25,555 nt of DNA from Thermodesulfovibrionales bacterium (GTDB lineage Bacteria; Nitrospirota; Thermodesulfovibrionia; Thermodesulfovibrionales; Dissulfurispiraceae), in the NCBI GenBank assembly GCA_021129835.1, contig JAJOKM010000148.1, forward strand, positions 1-25,555. The letters are read 5' to 3'. The notes under the pieces are model-generated. The model was not told the origin of the DNA, searched no databases, and saw only the letters and a list, made by a program, of their open reading frames with translations. The translations under genes were made by a program, and so were the position numbers. Of the stretch, positions 6,791-15,596 are shown piece by piece (positions within the stretch are counted from its first letter, which is position 1; the number at the start of each line of letters is the position of its first letter).

Positions 6791-9247
6791 ATGAAGACAG
6801 GGTTTATGTCTCTTGTGAGTGTCCTTGCGCTGCTGATGCTCGTGGCAGAAGGAGTTTCAGCAGAAGAGGCTCGCATGGGCGCATGGGTAGATGAGATTGT
6901 TGCAGTCCAGGAGGTTAGCCCTGCCGCGGCAATTGCCAGGCTCAAGGCCGGCGACATTCACATCTACGTCTTCGGCCTTACAGATCCCGCTATCCACCGA
7001 AAAATCGTAGGAGATCCGGATCTAAAATATACACAGTCATTTGGGTGGTACACCGAGTTGTCTTTTAACCCTGTAGGCCCTATCTTCCCTGGCGATGGCA
7101 GGCTTAATCCGTTTGCTGTTCCGCGAATGCGAGAAGCAATTAACTGGCTTATTGACCGCACCTATATTGCCGAAGAGATCTTCAGGGGTCTGGCCGTTCC
7201 GATGTATACGGCGCTGCACCCATCATTTCCCGACTACGCGAGACTCGCCGGTGTAATCAGAGGAGTCGAGATCTACTATGCCCATAACCCAGAGAGGGCA
7301 AGGGCCGTAATCACCGAAGAGATGATTAAACTTGGCGCAGAACTCATTAATGAGAAGTGGCATTACAGAGGCGAGCCAGTGGAGCTGTCTATACTTATTC
7401 GAGTAGAAGATGAACGATTGCGGATTGGTCGTCATCTGGCAATGATGCTTGAGGAGATGGGATTTGTTGTTGAGCGTCTGTATAGGACAGCAGCAGAGGC
7501 TGCACCGATCTGGATTCATGGGAATCCGGCTGACGGGCGTTTTCATATCTATACCGGCGCCTGGATTGCTACGGCGATCAGCCGAGATCAAAGTGGAGTC
7601 TTTGACCTTTTTTACACACCGCGCGGTATGTCTTCGCCACTCTGGATGGCTTATAAACCCTCTCCGGAGTTTGATGAGGTAGCAGGCAGACTCGCCAGAC
7701 GCGACTTTGTGTCGTTAGAGGAACGCTCGGAACTCTTTATTAGGGCGATAGAACTCTCGATGAGGGATTCCACCAGAGTCTGGGTCGCAAATAGAGTCGC
7801 CTTTGAGCCGCACAGGGCAGAAGTCGAGATCACATCTGACCTTGCTGGAGGCATCTCTGGTTCTTCTCTATGGGCATTGACGGCCAGGTTTGTTGATCGG
7901 GTCGGTGGGAGACTGGTCGTCGCTATGCCCAACATCCTTGCCGATCCCTGGAGCCCAATCGCAGGTTCTAACTGGATCTTCGACATGATGTTCATTCGCG
8001 CTACGGCCGATGACGGACTGTTACCAGATCCTTTCACCGGTCTTGCCCGACCCCAACGAATAGAGAGTGCCCGTGTTTATATAGAGGAGGGACTGCCAGT
8101 CAGAAAGACCCATGAATGGTTAGACCTCAAGGTTGTGCCAGAAATTGAGGTTCCGTCTGATGCCTGGATTGGCTGGTGCGCCACCGCGCAGCGATTCATC
8201 ACAGTGGGCGAGAGGTATCCGGAGGGATTAACAGCCAGGAGAAAGAGCGTTGTTTATTATCCTGAATGCCTTTACCAGCTAAAGTGGCACGACGGCAGCT
8301 ATTTCTCTCTCGCTGACATTGTGATTGGTATGATCCTCGCCTTCGACCGAGCTAAGGAGGAGAGTCAGATTTTTGACAGGGCCGCGGTGCCTGCTTTTGA
8401 AGCCTTTATGAAGCACTTCCGTGGCGTAAGGATTGTGCAGGAGTCTCCGCTCGTGATCGAGACTTATAGTGACCTGTATTTTTTGGATGCCGAGTTGAAT
8501 GTCTCGACATGGTTTCCGAATTACGCCCAGGGTCCTGCTCCGTGGCATAAACTGTCGCTTGGTATCCTTGCCGAGATGAACAGAGAACTCGCCTTTTCGA
8601 GTGCCAAGGCAGATTATCTTGGAGTAGAGTGGATGAGCTACATCGCTGGGCCAAGCATGAAGATTTTAGAGAGTCGCCTCAGAGAGGCGATTGCGACTGC
8701 CTTCATTCCTTATTACCCTACGATGAGAAAATTCGTAACCGCTGAGGAGGCCGTGGATAGACATAAGGCAATGAGGGACTGGCACGCTGAGAAGGGGCAC
8801 TTCTGGGTTGGCTCTGGGCCGTTCTACCTTCAAAGGGCACATCCTGTCGAGAGAGTGGTGCACCTTAAAAGGTCTCCCTATTTTCCAGACCCCGCTCAGG
8901 AGTGGATGGGATTTGCAGAGCCCTGGATCGCAGAGGTGGAAGTCTCCGGGCCTCGAATAATAACTATAGGTGAAGATATGGAATTTGAGGTGAAGGTAAC
9001 CTTCAGAGGTAACCCCTACCCTATAGATGGCGTGGACTCTGTGAAGTATCTGGTGATTGATGCCATAGGAGATGTTGCAATCGTCGGTAATGCCGAGGCA
9101 GTCACAGACGGGCTATGGCGAATTATGCTTACGGCGGAAGAGACTGCTAAGCTCATGATAGGTTCTGCTAGGCTGGAGGTGATCGTTGCACCCCTGCTCG
9201 TAAGTATCCCTTCTTCTACTGCATTAGATCTCGTAGCAATTCCGTAG
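6791..9247 (+). CDS. Long extracellular solute-binding protein of a peptide/nickel-class ABC importer
   Basis: 818 residues, against 500-600 for DppA/OppA proteins. A Sec signal peptide (about residues 1-24, ending VSA) lacks a lipobox cysteine, so a periplasmic or secreted location is expected. Family-5 blocks are recognisable but in unusual order: REAINWLIDRTYIAEEI at about 114-130 and the YNPERA-like lobe-2 region come first, while KWHDGSYFSLADIV, normally near the N-terminus of DppA, lies at 498-511. The last ~100 residues (from about 715) look like an Ig-type beta-sandwich. The ribosome-binding site AAAGGT is close to the ATG. The ligand cannot be told from the sequence. Two permease and two ATPase genes follow, but 391 bp of repeats intervene. 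I remember similar long proteins from Chloroflexota, so lateral transfer is possible. Confidence 0.88.
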   Translation: MKTGFMSLVSVLALLMLVAEGVSAEEARMGAWVDEIVAVQEVSPAAAIARLKAGDIHIYVFGLTDPAIHRKIVGDPDLKYTQSFGWYTELSFNPVGPIFPGDGRLNPFAVPRMREAINWLIDRTYIAEEIFRGLAVPMYTALHPSFPDYARLAGVIRGVEIYYAHNPERARAVITEEMIKLGAELINEKWHYRGEPVELSILIRVEDERLRIGRHLAMMLEEMGFVVERLYRTAAEAAPIWIHGNPADGRFHIYTGAWIATAISRDQSGVFDLFYTPRGMSSPLWMAYKPSPEFDEVAGRLARRDFVSLEERSELFIRAIELSMRDSTRVWVANRVAFEPHRAEVEITSDLAGGISGSSLWALTARFVDRVGGRLVVAMPNILADPWSPIAGSNWIFDMMFIRATADDGLLPDPFTGLARPQRIESARVYIEEGLPVRKTHEWLDLKVVPEIEVPSDAWIGWCATAQRFITVGERYPEGLTARRKSVVYYPECLYQLKWHDGSYFSLADIVIGMILAFDRAKEESQIFDRAAVPAFEAFMKHFRGVRIVQESPLVIETYSDLYFLDAELNVSTWFPNYAQGPAPWHKLSLGILAEMNRELAFSSAKADYLGVEWMSYIAGPSMKILESRLREAIATAFIPYYPTMRKFVTAEEAVDRHKAMRDWHAEKGHFWVGSGPFYLQRAHPVERVVHLKRSPYFPDPAQEWMGFAEPWIAEVEVSGPRIITIGEDMEFEVKVTFRGNPYPIDGVDSVKYLVIDAIGDVAIVGNAEAVTDGLWRIMLTAEETAKLMIGSARLEVIVAPLLVSIPSSTALDLVAIP

Positions 9248-9274
9248 TATATACGCTGCCGCTCGGCGTTCATT

Positions 9275-9320
9275 GCAGGTTCAAGGTTCAAAGTTCACGG
9301 TTCCAAGTTATGGAACCTGC
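9275..9320. repeat. Word-iterated inverted repeat after the binding-protein gene
   Basis: GCAGGTTC (9275-9282) pairs with GAACCTGC (9313-9320). Between them GGTTCAAGGTTCAAAGTTCACGG-type words are repeated, similar to the interior of the element at 6611-6758. It begins the 391-bp gap between the binding-protein and permease genes. Confidence 0.55.
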
Positions 9321-9350
9321 ATGACCTCCGGTCACAAAGGGGAATGAAAA

Positions 9351-9415
9351 TGTCATTGCGAGCCCGAAGGGCGTGGCAATCCCGCCCAGATTGCTTCACT
9401 TCGTTCGCAATGACA
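9351..9415. repeat. 65-bp palindromic interspersed repeat, copy B
   Basis: Identical over all 65 bp to 27-91, with the same 11-bp terminal inverted repeat, and similar for about 25 bp beyond. Here it lies inside the transporter operon, between the binding-protein and first permease genes. Confidence 0.85.
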
Positions 9416-9457
9416 AGTGAAGAACAATAACAAAAAAGGTATTTACAGAAGAATATT

Positions 9458-9538
9458 GAATATCGAACAAGGAATTTCGAAGCATGAGGTTTTGGTATCC
9501 TTTTTCCTTCGACATTCATTATTCCTTGTTCGATATTC
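9458..9538. repeat. Inverted repeat with 18-bp perfect arms
   Basis: GAATATCGAACAAGGAAT (9458-9475) is exactly complementary to 9521-9538. The arms enclose about 45 nt that again contain related words (TTTCGAAG, CCTTCGAC). As RNA it would form a strong hairpin between the binding-protein and permease cistrons. It could stabilise the upstream message or lower downstream expression, which is inference. The rest of the gap (9539-9638) holds AACCTTGAAC and AACCGTGAAC words and no gene. Confidence 0.75.
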
Positions 9539-9638
9539 TACATTTGCAAAAGAAAGGGGAAATATAAGGTTGTTAACCTTGAACTTGATAAAGGTTGTTA
9601 ACCGTGAACCTTAAACCTTATAGGAGTAAGTTATAGTC

Positions 9639-10712
9639 ATGGGCTTTAGAGTTGGAAAATACATACTTGTCAGGGCAATCTCGCTCGGTCTGGCGGTCGT
9701 CGTTGGAGTGTACTTGACAATCCTCATCGCTAATATGGGCGGACATGTTGATGAGATCCGGAAGGCTCAGATATGGGAAAGGGTGGCGATCGGAGTATTT
9801 GCAGATGAAACACTCCGGATGCTGCCGCGACAGGAGCGAGAGCCAATCATCAAAGATAAGGTGGCACTCGAGGCAGAGCGTCTCGGATTGGACAGGCCGT
9901 TTTTGGTGCGCAGTTTTAGCTACCTTGGTGATGCCCTATCACTAAATCTGGGGCGGGCACAGCATCTGACGAGTGATGCCGGATCGAGAGAGATTCGGCT
10001 AATCCTCCTTGAGCGTCTTCCAGCAACCCTTGCACTATTTGCGACTGCTAATCTCTTGCTCTTTTTTGGCGCCATCTTCGTTGCCCTCTTCCTCTCCAGG
10101 CGTTATGGGAGCATCCTGGACAAGACGATAATTGCGCTTGCCCCCACCTCTGCTGCACCGAGTTGGTTTTATGGGATATTCCTTATCCTTATCTTTGCAG
10201 TGCTGCTGCAGCTCCTGCCCTTCGGGGGGATGGTCAAGGCTCCTCCACCTGAGTCGGTGCTGGAGTATGCCTTGAGTCTTCTCAAGCATATGATCCTGCC
10301 CGTTGCTGCTATTGTCATCAGCGCCATCTTTATTGCTATCTACAGTTGGCGAACCTTCTTCCTCATCCATTCGAGCGAGGACTATGTGGAGATGGCAAAG
10401 GCTAAAGGATTATCCTCATGGGCAATCGAGAGGCGATATGTCCTCAGGCCGACTCTTCCCCCTATCATCACCAACTTCGCCTTTATGCTTATTGGCATGT
10501 GGACGGGGGCGATTATCCTTGAGACGGTCTTTAACTGGCCAGGACTCGGGAGACTTCTTTATGAAGCGATCGCCCTTTATGATACGCCGGTTATAGTGGG
10601 GGCGGTCGTCGTTTATGCCTACCTCCTTGTGCTGACGCTCTTCCTCCTGGATATCATCTACGCCATGGTCGACCCAAGGGTAAAAGTTGGCAGTGGAGAC
10701 AGAAAACCATGA
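9639..10712 (+). CDS. ABC importer permease, DppB-type
   Basis: 357 residues. An N-terminal membrane segment (about 10-30) is followed by a periplasmic stretch containing a helix rich in charged residues (40-90), then five hydrophobic segments from about 125 onward. The cytoplasmic coupling (EAA-type) loop reads YVEMAKAKGLSSWAIERRYVLRP (about 249-271), and the block ETVFNWPGLGRLLYEAI (295-311) is diagnostic of the DppB family. The DppB N-terminal TMD signature is less typical than usual. GGAG lies about 13 nt before the ATG. The gene overlaps the second permease gene by 4 nt (ATGA at 10709-10712), which indicates coupled translation. Confidence 0.92.
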   Translation: MGFRVGKYILVRAISLGLAVVVGVYLTILIANMGGHVDEIRKAQIWERVAIGVFADETLRMLPRQEREPIIKDKVALEAERLGLDRPFLVRSFSYLGDALSLNLGRAQHLTSDAGSREIRLILLERLPATLALFATANLLLFFGAIFVALFLSRRYGSILDKTIIALAPTSAAPSWFYGIFLILIFAVLLQLLPFGGMVKAPPPESVLEYALSLLKHMILPVAAIVISAIFIAIYSWRTFFLIHSSEDYVEMAKAKGLSSWAIERRYVLRPTLPPIITNFAFMLIGMWTGAIILETVFNWPGLGRLLYEAIALYDTPVIVGAVVVYAYLLVLTLFLLDIIYAMVDPRVKVGSGDRKP

Positions 10713-12043
10713 AGATCTTAATAGATGCAATAAGGCAACTTGCCCGCTACCCCTCTGCCATTGCCGGACTGATAATCATCGGGACATTGATAGGCATGTC
10801 ATTTTATGCGGTAATTACCATCCCCTATAGCGAAGCCATAAAGCTTTGGCAGGGAAGAGATGGGGTATGGAATGAGATCCCTCGGAATGCAGAGCCAAAA
10901 TGGGTCAACCTCTTCCCGGGGATCAACCTTCCCGAAACCTTTATCTTAAATAGCGAAGATATTGTGAGCAAGAGCCTGCAACCCCTCGGAGGAGGGATAA
11001 AAAAGATAGAGAAACGCATGGAGTTTGATTTCGGCTATGACTGTTTTCCTCAAGAGATGTCCTTGTTCTTTGATGCCACCTATGATGAACGGCCGCCACA
11101 TGTCTTCTTAACATGGCTGACTCCTGATGGTAGGGAGATTAACCTGGCAGAGCGGAGGGCTGATGCACCATATCGTATATCGCTTGACAGGGATCTCGCA
11201 CGAGAGATAGGTGGATTAGCCCCTGAGGTGGGGCTCTTTGCAGATCCGTTTGCAGAAGAGATCGTGCCGCTTCAGGGCAGATACGGACTGCAAATCACTG
11301 GGTGGTTATTCGAGGAGGATTCGTCGCTGGATGTGAGACTTGTGGTCTTTGGTCAGGTACACGGAATTGCAGGGACTGATCATATGCGCCGGGACCTAAT
11401 GGTGGCGCTCCTCTGGGGGGCGCCAATTGCCTTGACATTCGGATTCTTGGCAGCCGTAGGCGTTACGGCAAGTACTTTCATTATCGCTGCTATTGGAGTC
11501 TGGTTCGGGAGGTGGGTAGATGCAGTGATTCGTTGGATCACCCAGGTGAATATAATCTTGCCGGTCCTCCCCATCCTTATTATAGTCGGCACATTTTACT
11601 CTCGAAGTATCTGGGTAATGTTGGGGGTGATTATTGCCCTGAGTATCTTTAGTGCCGGAATTTTTGTCTACCGGGCGATGTTTCTCCAGATAAAGGGGAT
11701 GCCTTATATCGAGGCGGCGAAGGCTTACGGAGCCAGCAATTTCAGGATTATCTTCCAGTATATGCTACCGAAGCTCGTCCCGGTGCTTATCCCGGCATTT
11801 GTGATGACGATCCCTGCCATGGTCTTTTTAGAGGCATCACTGGCAGTCTTAGGCTTAGGAGACCCCCTCCTTCCGACCTGGGGCAAGGTGCTCAAGGATG
11901 CATGGGTTAATGGGGCGCTTTTAATGGGGCACTATTATTGGGTCCTCCTGCCATCGGCCCTTCTTATGATGACCGGGCTTGGCTTTGCCATGGTCGGCTA
12001 TGCCCTCGATCGCATTTTCAACCCAAGGTTAAGGGAGTCGTAG
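10709..12043 (+). CDS. ABC importer permease, DppC-type, with extra extracytoplasmic domain
   Basis: 444 residues; DppC proteins are normally about 280-300. The first membrane helix (about 15-38) is followed by roughly 180 residues with no membrane segment (40-220) and a beta-rich look (HVFLTWLTPDGREINL, RYGLQITGWLFEE, LDVRLVVFGQ). The normal DppC core then resumes at GTDHMRRDLMVALLWGAPIAL (split at about 222-242), equivalent to the usual GTDxxGRDxxSRxxxGxRxSL. The coupling loop is YIEAAKAYGASNFRIIFQYMLPK (about 333-354). The insert should face the periplasm and may touch the binding protein. The ATPase gene begins 2 nt after the stop. Confidence 0.92.
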   Translation: MKILIDAIRQLARYPSAIAGLIIIGTLIGMSFYAVITIPYSEAIKLWQGRDGVWNEIPRNAEPKWVNLFPGINLPETFILNSEDIVSKSLQPLGGGIKKIEKRMEFDFGYDCFPQEMSLFFDATYDERPPHVFLTWLTPDGREINLAERRADAPYRISLDRDLAREIGGLAPEVGLFADPFAEEIVPLQGRYGLQITGWLFEEDSSLDVRLVVFGQVHGIAGTDHMRRDLMVALLWGAPIALTFGFLAAVGVTASTFIIAAIGVWFGRWVDAVIRWITQVNIILPVLPILIIVGTFYSRSIWVMLGVIIALSIFSAGIFVYRAMFLQIKGMPYIEAAKAYGASNFRIIFQYMLPKLVPVLIPAFVMTIPAMVFLEASLAVLGLGDPLLPTWGKVLKDAWVNGALLMGHYYWVLLPSALLMMTGLGFAMVGYALDRIFNPRLRES

Positions 12044-12045
12044 TT

Positions 12046-13008
12046 ATGAAAAAAGACGGCCTTCTTCGAGTCGAGGATCTCTGCCTCCACTTCCGCACCA
12101 ACAAGGGACTGGTTCAGGCAGTAGATGGGGTGAGCTTTGGACTCGGCAGAGGACTGACACTGGTAGTTGTCGGTGAGGCGGGCTGTGGGAAGAGCTCTCT
12201 TGCCAGGGCCATCTTGAGGTTGCTGCCCCGTAATGTGCATACTTACACCGGGCGAATCTTTCTTAACGGCGTTGACATAATGAAACTCGGCGAAGAGCGA
12301 TTTCGGCGAGAGGTGAGATGGTCTAAGCTTGCTTTTGTGCCCCAGGCTGCGATAAATTCCTTAAACCCGGTCGTCAAAGTCGGGAATCAAGTTGCAGAGC
12401 CTTTACTGGTACACCGGCTGGCAAAGACAAAGAGTGAGGCGATAGCGCGGGCACGAGAGGCATGTGAGCTCGTAGGGCTTCCAGGGGATTTCCTGAGCCG
12501 TTATGCCTTTGAGCTCTCCGGAGGGATGAGACAGCGTGCCATTATTGCGATGGCGCTGGCAGCACGCCCGGCGCTCGTGGTCTTAGATGAGCCGACATCA
12601 GCGCTGGACGTGCTAACCCAAGCAAACATTATGAATCTGCTCAAGGGGATCAAGCAGAAGTTTAAGACGAGCTTTATCCTTATCACCCATGATATTGCCA
12701 CCTCCAGCGAGCTGGCGGACATAGCTGCTATTATGTACGCCGGGCAGGTGGTAGAGCTCTGCAATGCGTCGCAGTTTTATCGCGAACCACTTCACCCTTA
12801 CTCTCAGAAGCTTATAGCGAGTGTGCCATCACTTCGACAAGAAAAAAGGCCCGAGTTTATCCCGGGGCAACCACCGAGCTTGCTTAATCCACCTAAGGGC
12901 TGTCGCTTTACAGGGCGCTGCCTGTCGCGGTCTAATCGCTGCGAGAAAGAGCCTCCCCTTGTGGAGGTGAAAGAGGGGCGTCGAGTAAAGTGCTGGCTGT
13001 ATCAGTGA
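12046..13008 (+). CDS. ABC importer ATPase, DppD-type
   Basis: 320 residues. Walker A GEAGCGKSS (43-51), Q-loop at VPQAAINSLNP (98-108), signature LSGGMRQR (157-164), Walker B LVVLDEPTSALD (177-188) and switch HD in ITHD (213-216). The C-terminal oligopeptide-transporter extension (PHPYSQKL...GQPPSLLNPPKGCRF) carries four cysteines at 286, 292, 299 and 316. In some OppD-type ATPases this region has been reported to hold a 4Fe-4S cluster, so that is possible here. The start ATG at 12046 is preceded by GGGAG with 8-nt spacing; an upstream in-frame start inside the permease gene is less likely. The stop overlaps the next gene. Confidence 0.95.
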   Translation: MKKDGLLRVEDLCLHFRTNKGLVQAVDGVSFGLGRGLTLVVVGEAGCGKSSLARAILRLLPRNVHTYTGRIFLNGVDIMKLGEERFRREVRWSKLAFVPQAAINSLNPVVKVGNQVAEPLLVHRLAKTKSEAIARAREACELVGLPGDFLSRYAFELSGGMRQRAIIAMALAARPALVVLDEPTSALDVLTQANIMNLLKGIKQKFKTSFILITHDIATSSELADIAAIMYAGQVVELCNASQFYREPLHPYSQKLIASVPSLRQEKRPEFIPGQPPSLLNPPKGCRFTGRCLSRSNRCEKEPPLVEVKEGRRVKCWLYQ

Positions 13009-14000
13009 GACGAGGAGTGGAAAATAAAATATTATTTTCGGCAAAGGATCTATGCACATGGTTTGAGTTGAGACGATGGGGATTTTTCCGCGTAGGATCT
13101 GTGAAGGCTGTAGACGGAGTAAGCTTTGAGTTGAGGCGAGGTGAAACTATTACCATCGTAGGTGAGTCGGGCTGTGGAAAGAGTACTCTGGCGAAGACTA
13201 TCTTGGGTCTCTGCCTCCCTGCACGTGGAGAGCTTAATTTTGATGGTAAAAGGCTTAATGGGCTTAATACACGGCAGATGCGGTCGCATCGATCTAAAAT
13301 CGGCTATATACAGCAAGACCCCTATGGCGCGCTTCCCCCTTTTATGACTGTGCGGCGTATTTTGGAGGAGCCTCTCCGTATCAATAAGACCGGGAAAAAA
13401 GAGGAGATGAAACGGCGTGTTCGAGAGGTGTTGGCGGAGGTAAAGCTGACTCCGGTTGAGGATTTCATAGACAAGTTTCCTCACATGCTAAGCGGGGGGC
13501 AGCAACAACGTGTGGTGATTGCGCGGTCTATCGTCATGAAGCCAAGACTTATCGTCGCTGATGAACCTATATCGATGCTTGATGCCTCGGTGCGGATAGA
13601 GATTCTTGAGCTTATAAGAGGACTGCAGCATGCACATAACCTGGGAGTAATCTACATTACCCATGACCTTTCTACTGTCCGTCACTTTTCGGAGCATATC
13701 GCGGTTATGTATGGGGCGAAATTTGCAGAGAAGGCAAAGGTGAAAGATATTTTAGATAATCCTCTGCATCCTTACACACGGGCGTTGCTATCTGCGGTTC
13801 CCAAGCTTGACCCGGCAAACGTCACCACATTCAAAGAGGTGCCGCCAGGAGAACCTCCCAGCCTTCTCAAGCCACCTTCAGGATGCAGGTTCCATCCTCG
13901 GTGTTATGCCATTATAAAAGGGTTATGTGATGTAGAGAGTCCTCTGGAGTTTGAAGCCAAGAAAGGACACTCTGTGGCATGTTGGCTCTATCGGAAATAG
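13005..14000 (+). CDS. ABC importer ATPase, DppF-type
   Basis: 331 residues from the chosen start. Walker A GESGCGKST (53-61), Q-loop YIQQDPYGAL (101-110), signature LSGGQQQR (162-169), Walker B LIVADEPISMLD (182-193) and ITHD (218-221). The C-terminal extension PSGCRFHPRC...C...ACWLY again has four cysteines (294, 300, 308, 326). It forms the ATPase heterodimer with the preceding gene product. The start is uncertain: GTG 12990, 13005 and 13017 are all in frame. I chose 13005 because it overlaps the upstream stop as GTGA, the common coupling arrangement. It is the last gene of the operon; a hairpin follows. Confidence 0.94.
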   Translation: MRRGVENKILFSAKDLCTWFELRRWGFFRVGSVKAVDGVSFELRRGETITIVGESGCGKSTLAKTILGLCLPARGELNFDGKRLNGLNTRQMRSHRSKIGYIQQDPYGALPPFMTVRRILEEPLRINKTGKKEEMKRRVREVLAEVKLTPVEDFIDKFPHMLSGGQQQRVVIARSIVMKPRLIVADEPISMLDASVRIEILELIRGLQHAHNLGVIYITHDLSTVRHFSEHIAVMYGAKFAEKAKVKDILDNPLHPYTRALLSAVPKLDPANVTTFKEVPPGEPPSLLKPPSGCRFHPRCYAIIKGLCDVESPLEFEAKKGHSVACWLYRK

Positions 14001-14034
14001 AGATGAAAACAATTTCCTAACATAAAGACCGAAA

Positions 14035-14061
14035 TGCCTGTCTGCGTGCTCCGCACAGGCA
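14035..14061. terminator. Hairpin between convergent dppF-like and folD genes
   Basis: TGCCTGT...GCG pairs with CGCACAGGCA (14035-14061) with a 2-nt bulge. No T-run follows on either strand, so it may be a terminator remnant or a small palindromic repeat. The word ACTTAACTT is repeated just after it (about 14079-14099). Confidence 0.4.
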
Positions 14062-14097
14062 AAGAGGCAGCCTATCAGACCACTTAACTTACTTAAC

Positions 14098-14949
14098 TTA
14101 GCTACAGCGCATCTTCGCTGCCAAAACGGTGTTATACATCAGCATGGCGATAGTCATTGGCCCTGCCCCCCCTGGGACAGGTGTTATGTATGCCGCCCTC
14201 TCCTTTGCCGTATCAAAGTCAACATCCCCGACGAGCTTGCCATCTGAGGTAACATTTACACCAATATCTATAACCACTGCCCCCTCTTTCACCATATCGC
14301 CAGTAATCATCTCTGCCTTTCCAACTGCCACACAGAGTATATCGGCCCTCAGGCACTCCTCTTTAAGGTTTGATGTCTTGCTATGGCACATGGTAACCGT
14401 GGCATTCTTTCTCAGGAGTAGCAATGCCAGGGGTTTGCCGACAATAACACTCCTTCCGACAATAACTGCATGTTTACCGTAGGGGGTAATATTATATGCC
14501 TCGATCATCTTCATTACTCCATGCGGTGTGCACGGGATAAATCCAGGATCATCAAGGACGAGTCTTCCGAGTGCATGTGGTCCAATGCCGTCTACATCCT
14601 TATCAGGAGAGATTCTGCTCATAATCTCTTTTTCGTTGAGTCCTTTCGGAAGCGGAAGCTGAACAAGTATTCCATTGACTCTCGAGTCTGCATTAAGTGT
14701 ATCGACAAGCTCGATAATCTCTTTTTGGCTGGCGCTTTTCGGAAGCTTATAGCCAATACTATTAATACCAATTGCCTCACAGGTCTTTTCTTTCGAGGCA
14801 ATATATTTCTTTGAAGCAGGATCTTCTCCAACAAGGACGGCTGCAAGGACCGGGTGAATGCCTTTTGCCTTTAATTCCTCTGCCTCCTTTTTGAGGTCTT
14901 CTTTAATCCTGGCTGCTATTTTTTTGCCATCGATCAACTCTGCTGTCAT
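14098..14949 (-). CDS. folD: Methylene-THF dehydrogenase / methenyl-THF cyclohydrolase
   Basis: 283 residues, the normal length. Interconverts methylene-, methenyl- and 10-formyl-tetrahydrofolate in the cytoplasm using NAD(P). Key residues are present: Y49 and the catalytic K53 in YIASKEKTCEAIGI, the DKDVDGI segment (about 116-122), PCTPHGVMKM, the nucleotide loop VIVGRSVIVGKPLA and the C-terminal PVPGGAGPMTIAML. A strong ribosome-binding site (AGGGGGG) precedes the ATG. It is the last gene of the cluster with folE, the cyclo-ligase and cooC, separated from folE by about 90 bp of repeated words. The other one-carbon enzyme, glyA, lies further upstream on the same strand. Confidence 0.97.
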   Translation of the reverse strand: MTAELIDGKKIAARIKEDLKKEAEELKAKGIHPVLAAVLVGEDPASKKYIASKEKTCEAIGINSIGYKLPKSASQKEIIELVDTLNADSRVNGILVQLPLPKGLNEKEIMSRISPDKDVDGIGPHALGRLVLDDPGFIPCTPHGVMKMIEAYNITPYGKHAVIVGRSVIVGKPLALLLLRKNATVTMCHSKTSNLKEECLRADILCVAVGKAEMITGDMVKEGAVVIDIGVNVTSDGKLVGDVDFDTAKERAAYITPVPGGAGPMTIAMLMYNTVLAAKMRCS

Positions 14950-14973
14950 GAATCCCCCCTCCCTTTTTTGTTT

Positions 14974-15043
14974 AGTGAATGAGTATATGAGTATTCATTT
15001 ACCCTTTCGCTCATTCACTCATATACCCTTTTACCCATTCACT
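14974..15043. repeat. Word-iterated inverted repeat between folE and folD
   Basis: AGTGAATGAG (14974-14983) is exactly complementary to 15010-15019. Variants of the same word (GAGTATATGAGT, ACTCATATAC, CCATTCACT) fill the rest up to the folE stop codon. It could form a hairpin in the folE-folD message. Confidence 0.6.
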
Positions 15044-15596
15044 ATTTTTTAATTAGTTTCAGCATCTCTTCCCTTGTGCTCTGCTTACTCCTGAAGATTC
15101 CGCGAACTGCTGATGTTACCGTCCTTGAACCCGGTTTTTTTATGCCCCTCATGCTCATACAGAGATGTTCTGCATCTATAACGACCATGCATCCCCGGGG
15201 TTTGAGTCTATCCATAATCATGTCAGCGAGCTGCGATGTTAGTCGCTCCTGGACCTGCGGTCGGTTTGCGAGGTGCTCCAGCGCCTTTGTAAGGTCGTTG
15301 ATCCCGGTTATCCTACTAGACGGTATATATGCAATATGGGCATTCCCCATAAATGGCAATAGATGATGCTCACATACAGAATAAAACGGGGCATCCTTTA
15401 GCAGCACCATCTCATCATGGCTTTCCCCTTCTACTGCTTTTAATAGCTCTTCTGCTGGCGCATGGAGTCCTCTAAATATCTCAGTAAGCATCTTCGCTAC
15501 CCGCCTCGGCGTATCTCTAAGGCCAGACCTATATAGATCTTCGCCTATACCCTCAAGGATTAGCTTAACGCCTTCTTCGATCTTTTTAGTCTCCAT
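15042..15596 (-). CDS. folE: GTP cyclohydrolase I (type IA)
   Basis: 184 residues, typical of the bacterial enzyme. Converts GTP to dihydroneopterin triphosphate, the first step of folate/pterin synthesis, as a homodecamer. The zinc ligands are visible: C75 and H78 in [10 protein letters not shown] and C146 in [10 protein letters not shown]. The block [17 protein letters not shown] (111-127) and the C-terminal [13 protein letters not shown] complete the signature. Its start overlaps the 3' end of the cyclo-ligase gene by 11 nt, so the two are translationally coupled. Confidence 0.97.
   Translation of the reverse strand: METKKIEEGVKLILEGIGEDLYRSGLRDTPRRVAKMLTEIFRGLHAPAEELLKAVEGESHDEMVLLKDAPFYSVCEHHLLPFMGNAHIAYIPSSRITGINDLTKALEHLANRPQVQERLTSQLADMIMDRLKPRGCMVVIDAEHLCMSMRGIKKPGSRTVTSAVRGIFRSKQSTREEMLKLIKK

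Noticed and set aside
8279..8654. Overlapping minus-strand frames (89 and 82 codons) inside the binding-protein gene
   Set aside because: These are antisense shadows of a convincing coding sequence and lack start signals.
14470..14814. 114-codon plus-strand frame opposite folD
   Set aside because: It is the complement of a well-conserved gene and resembles no protein family.
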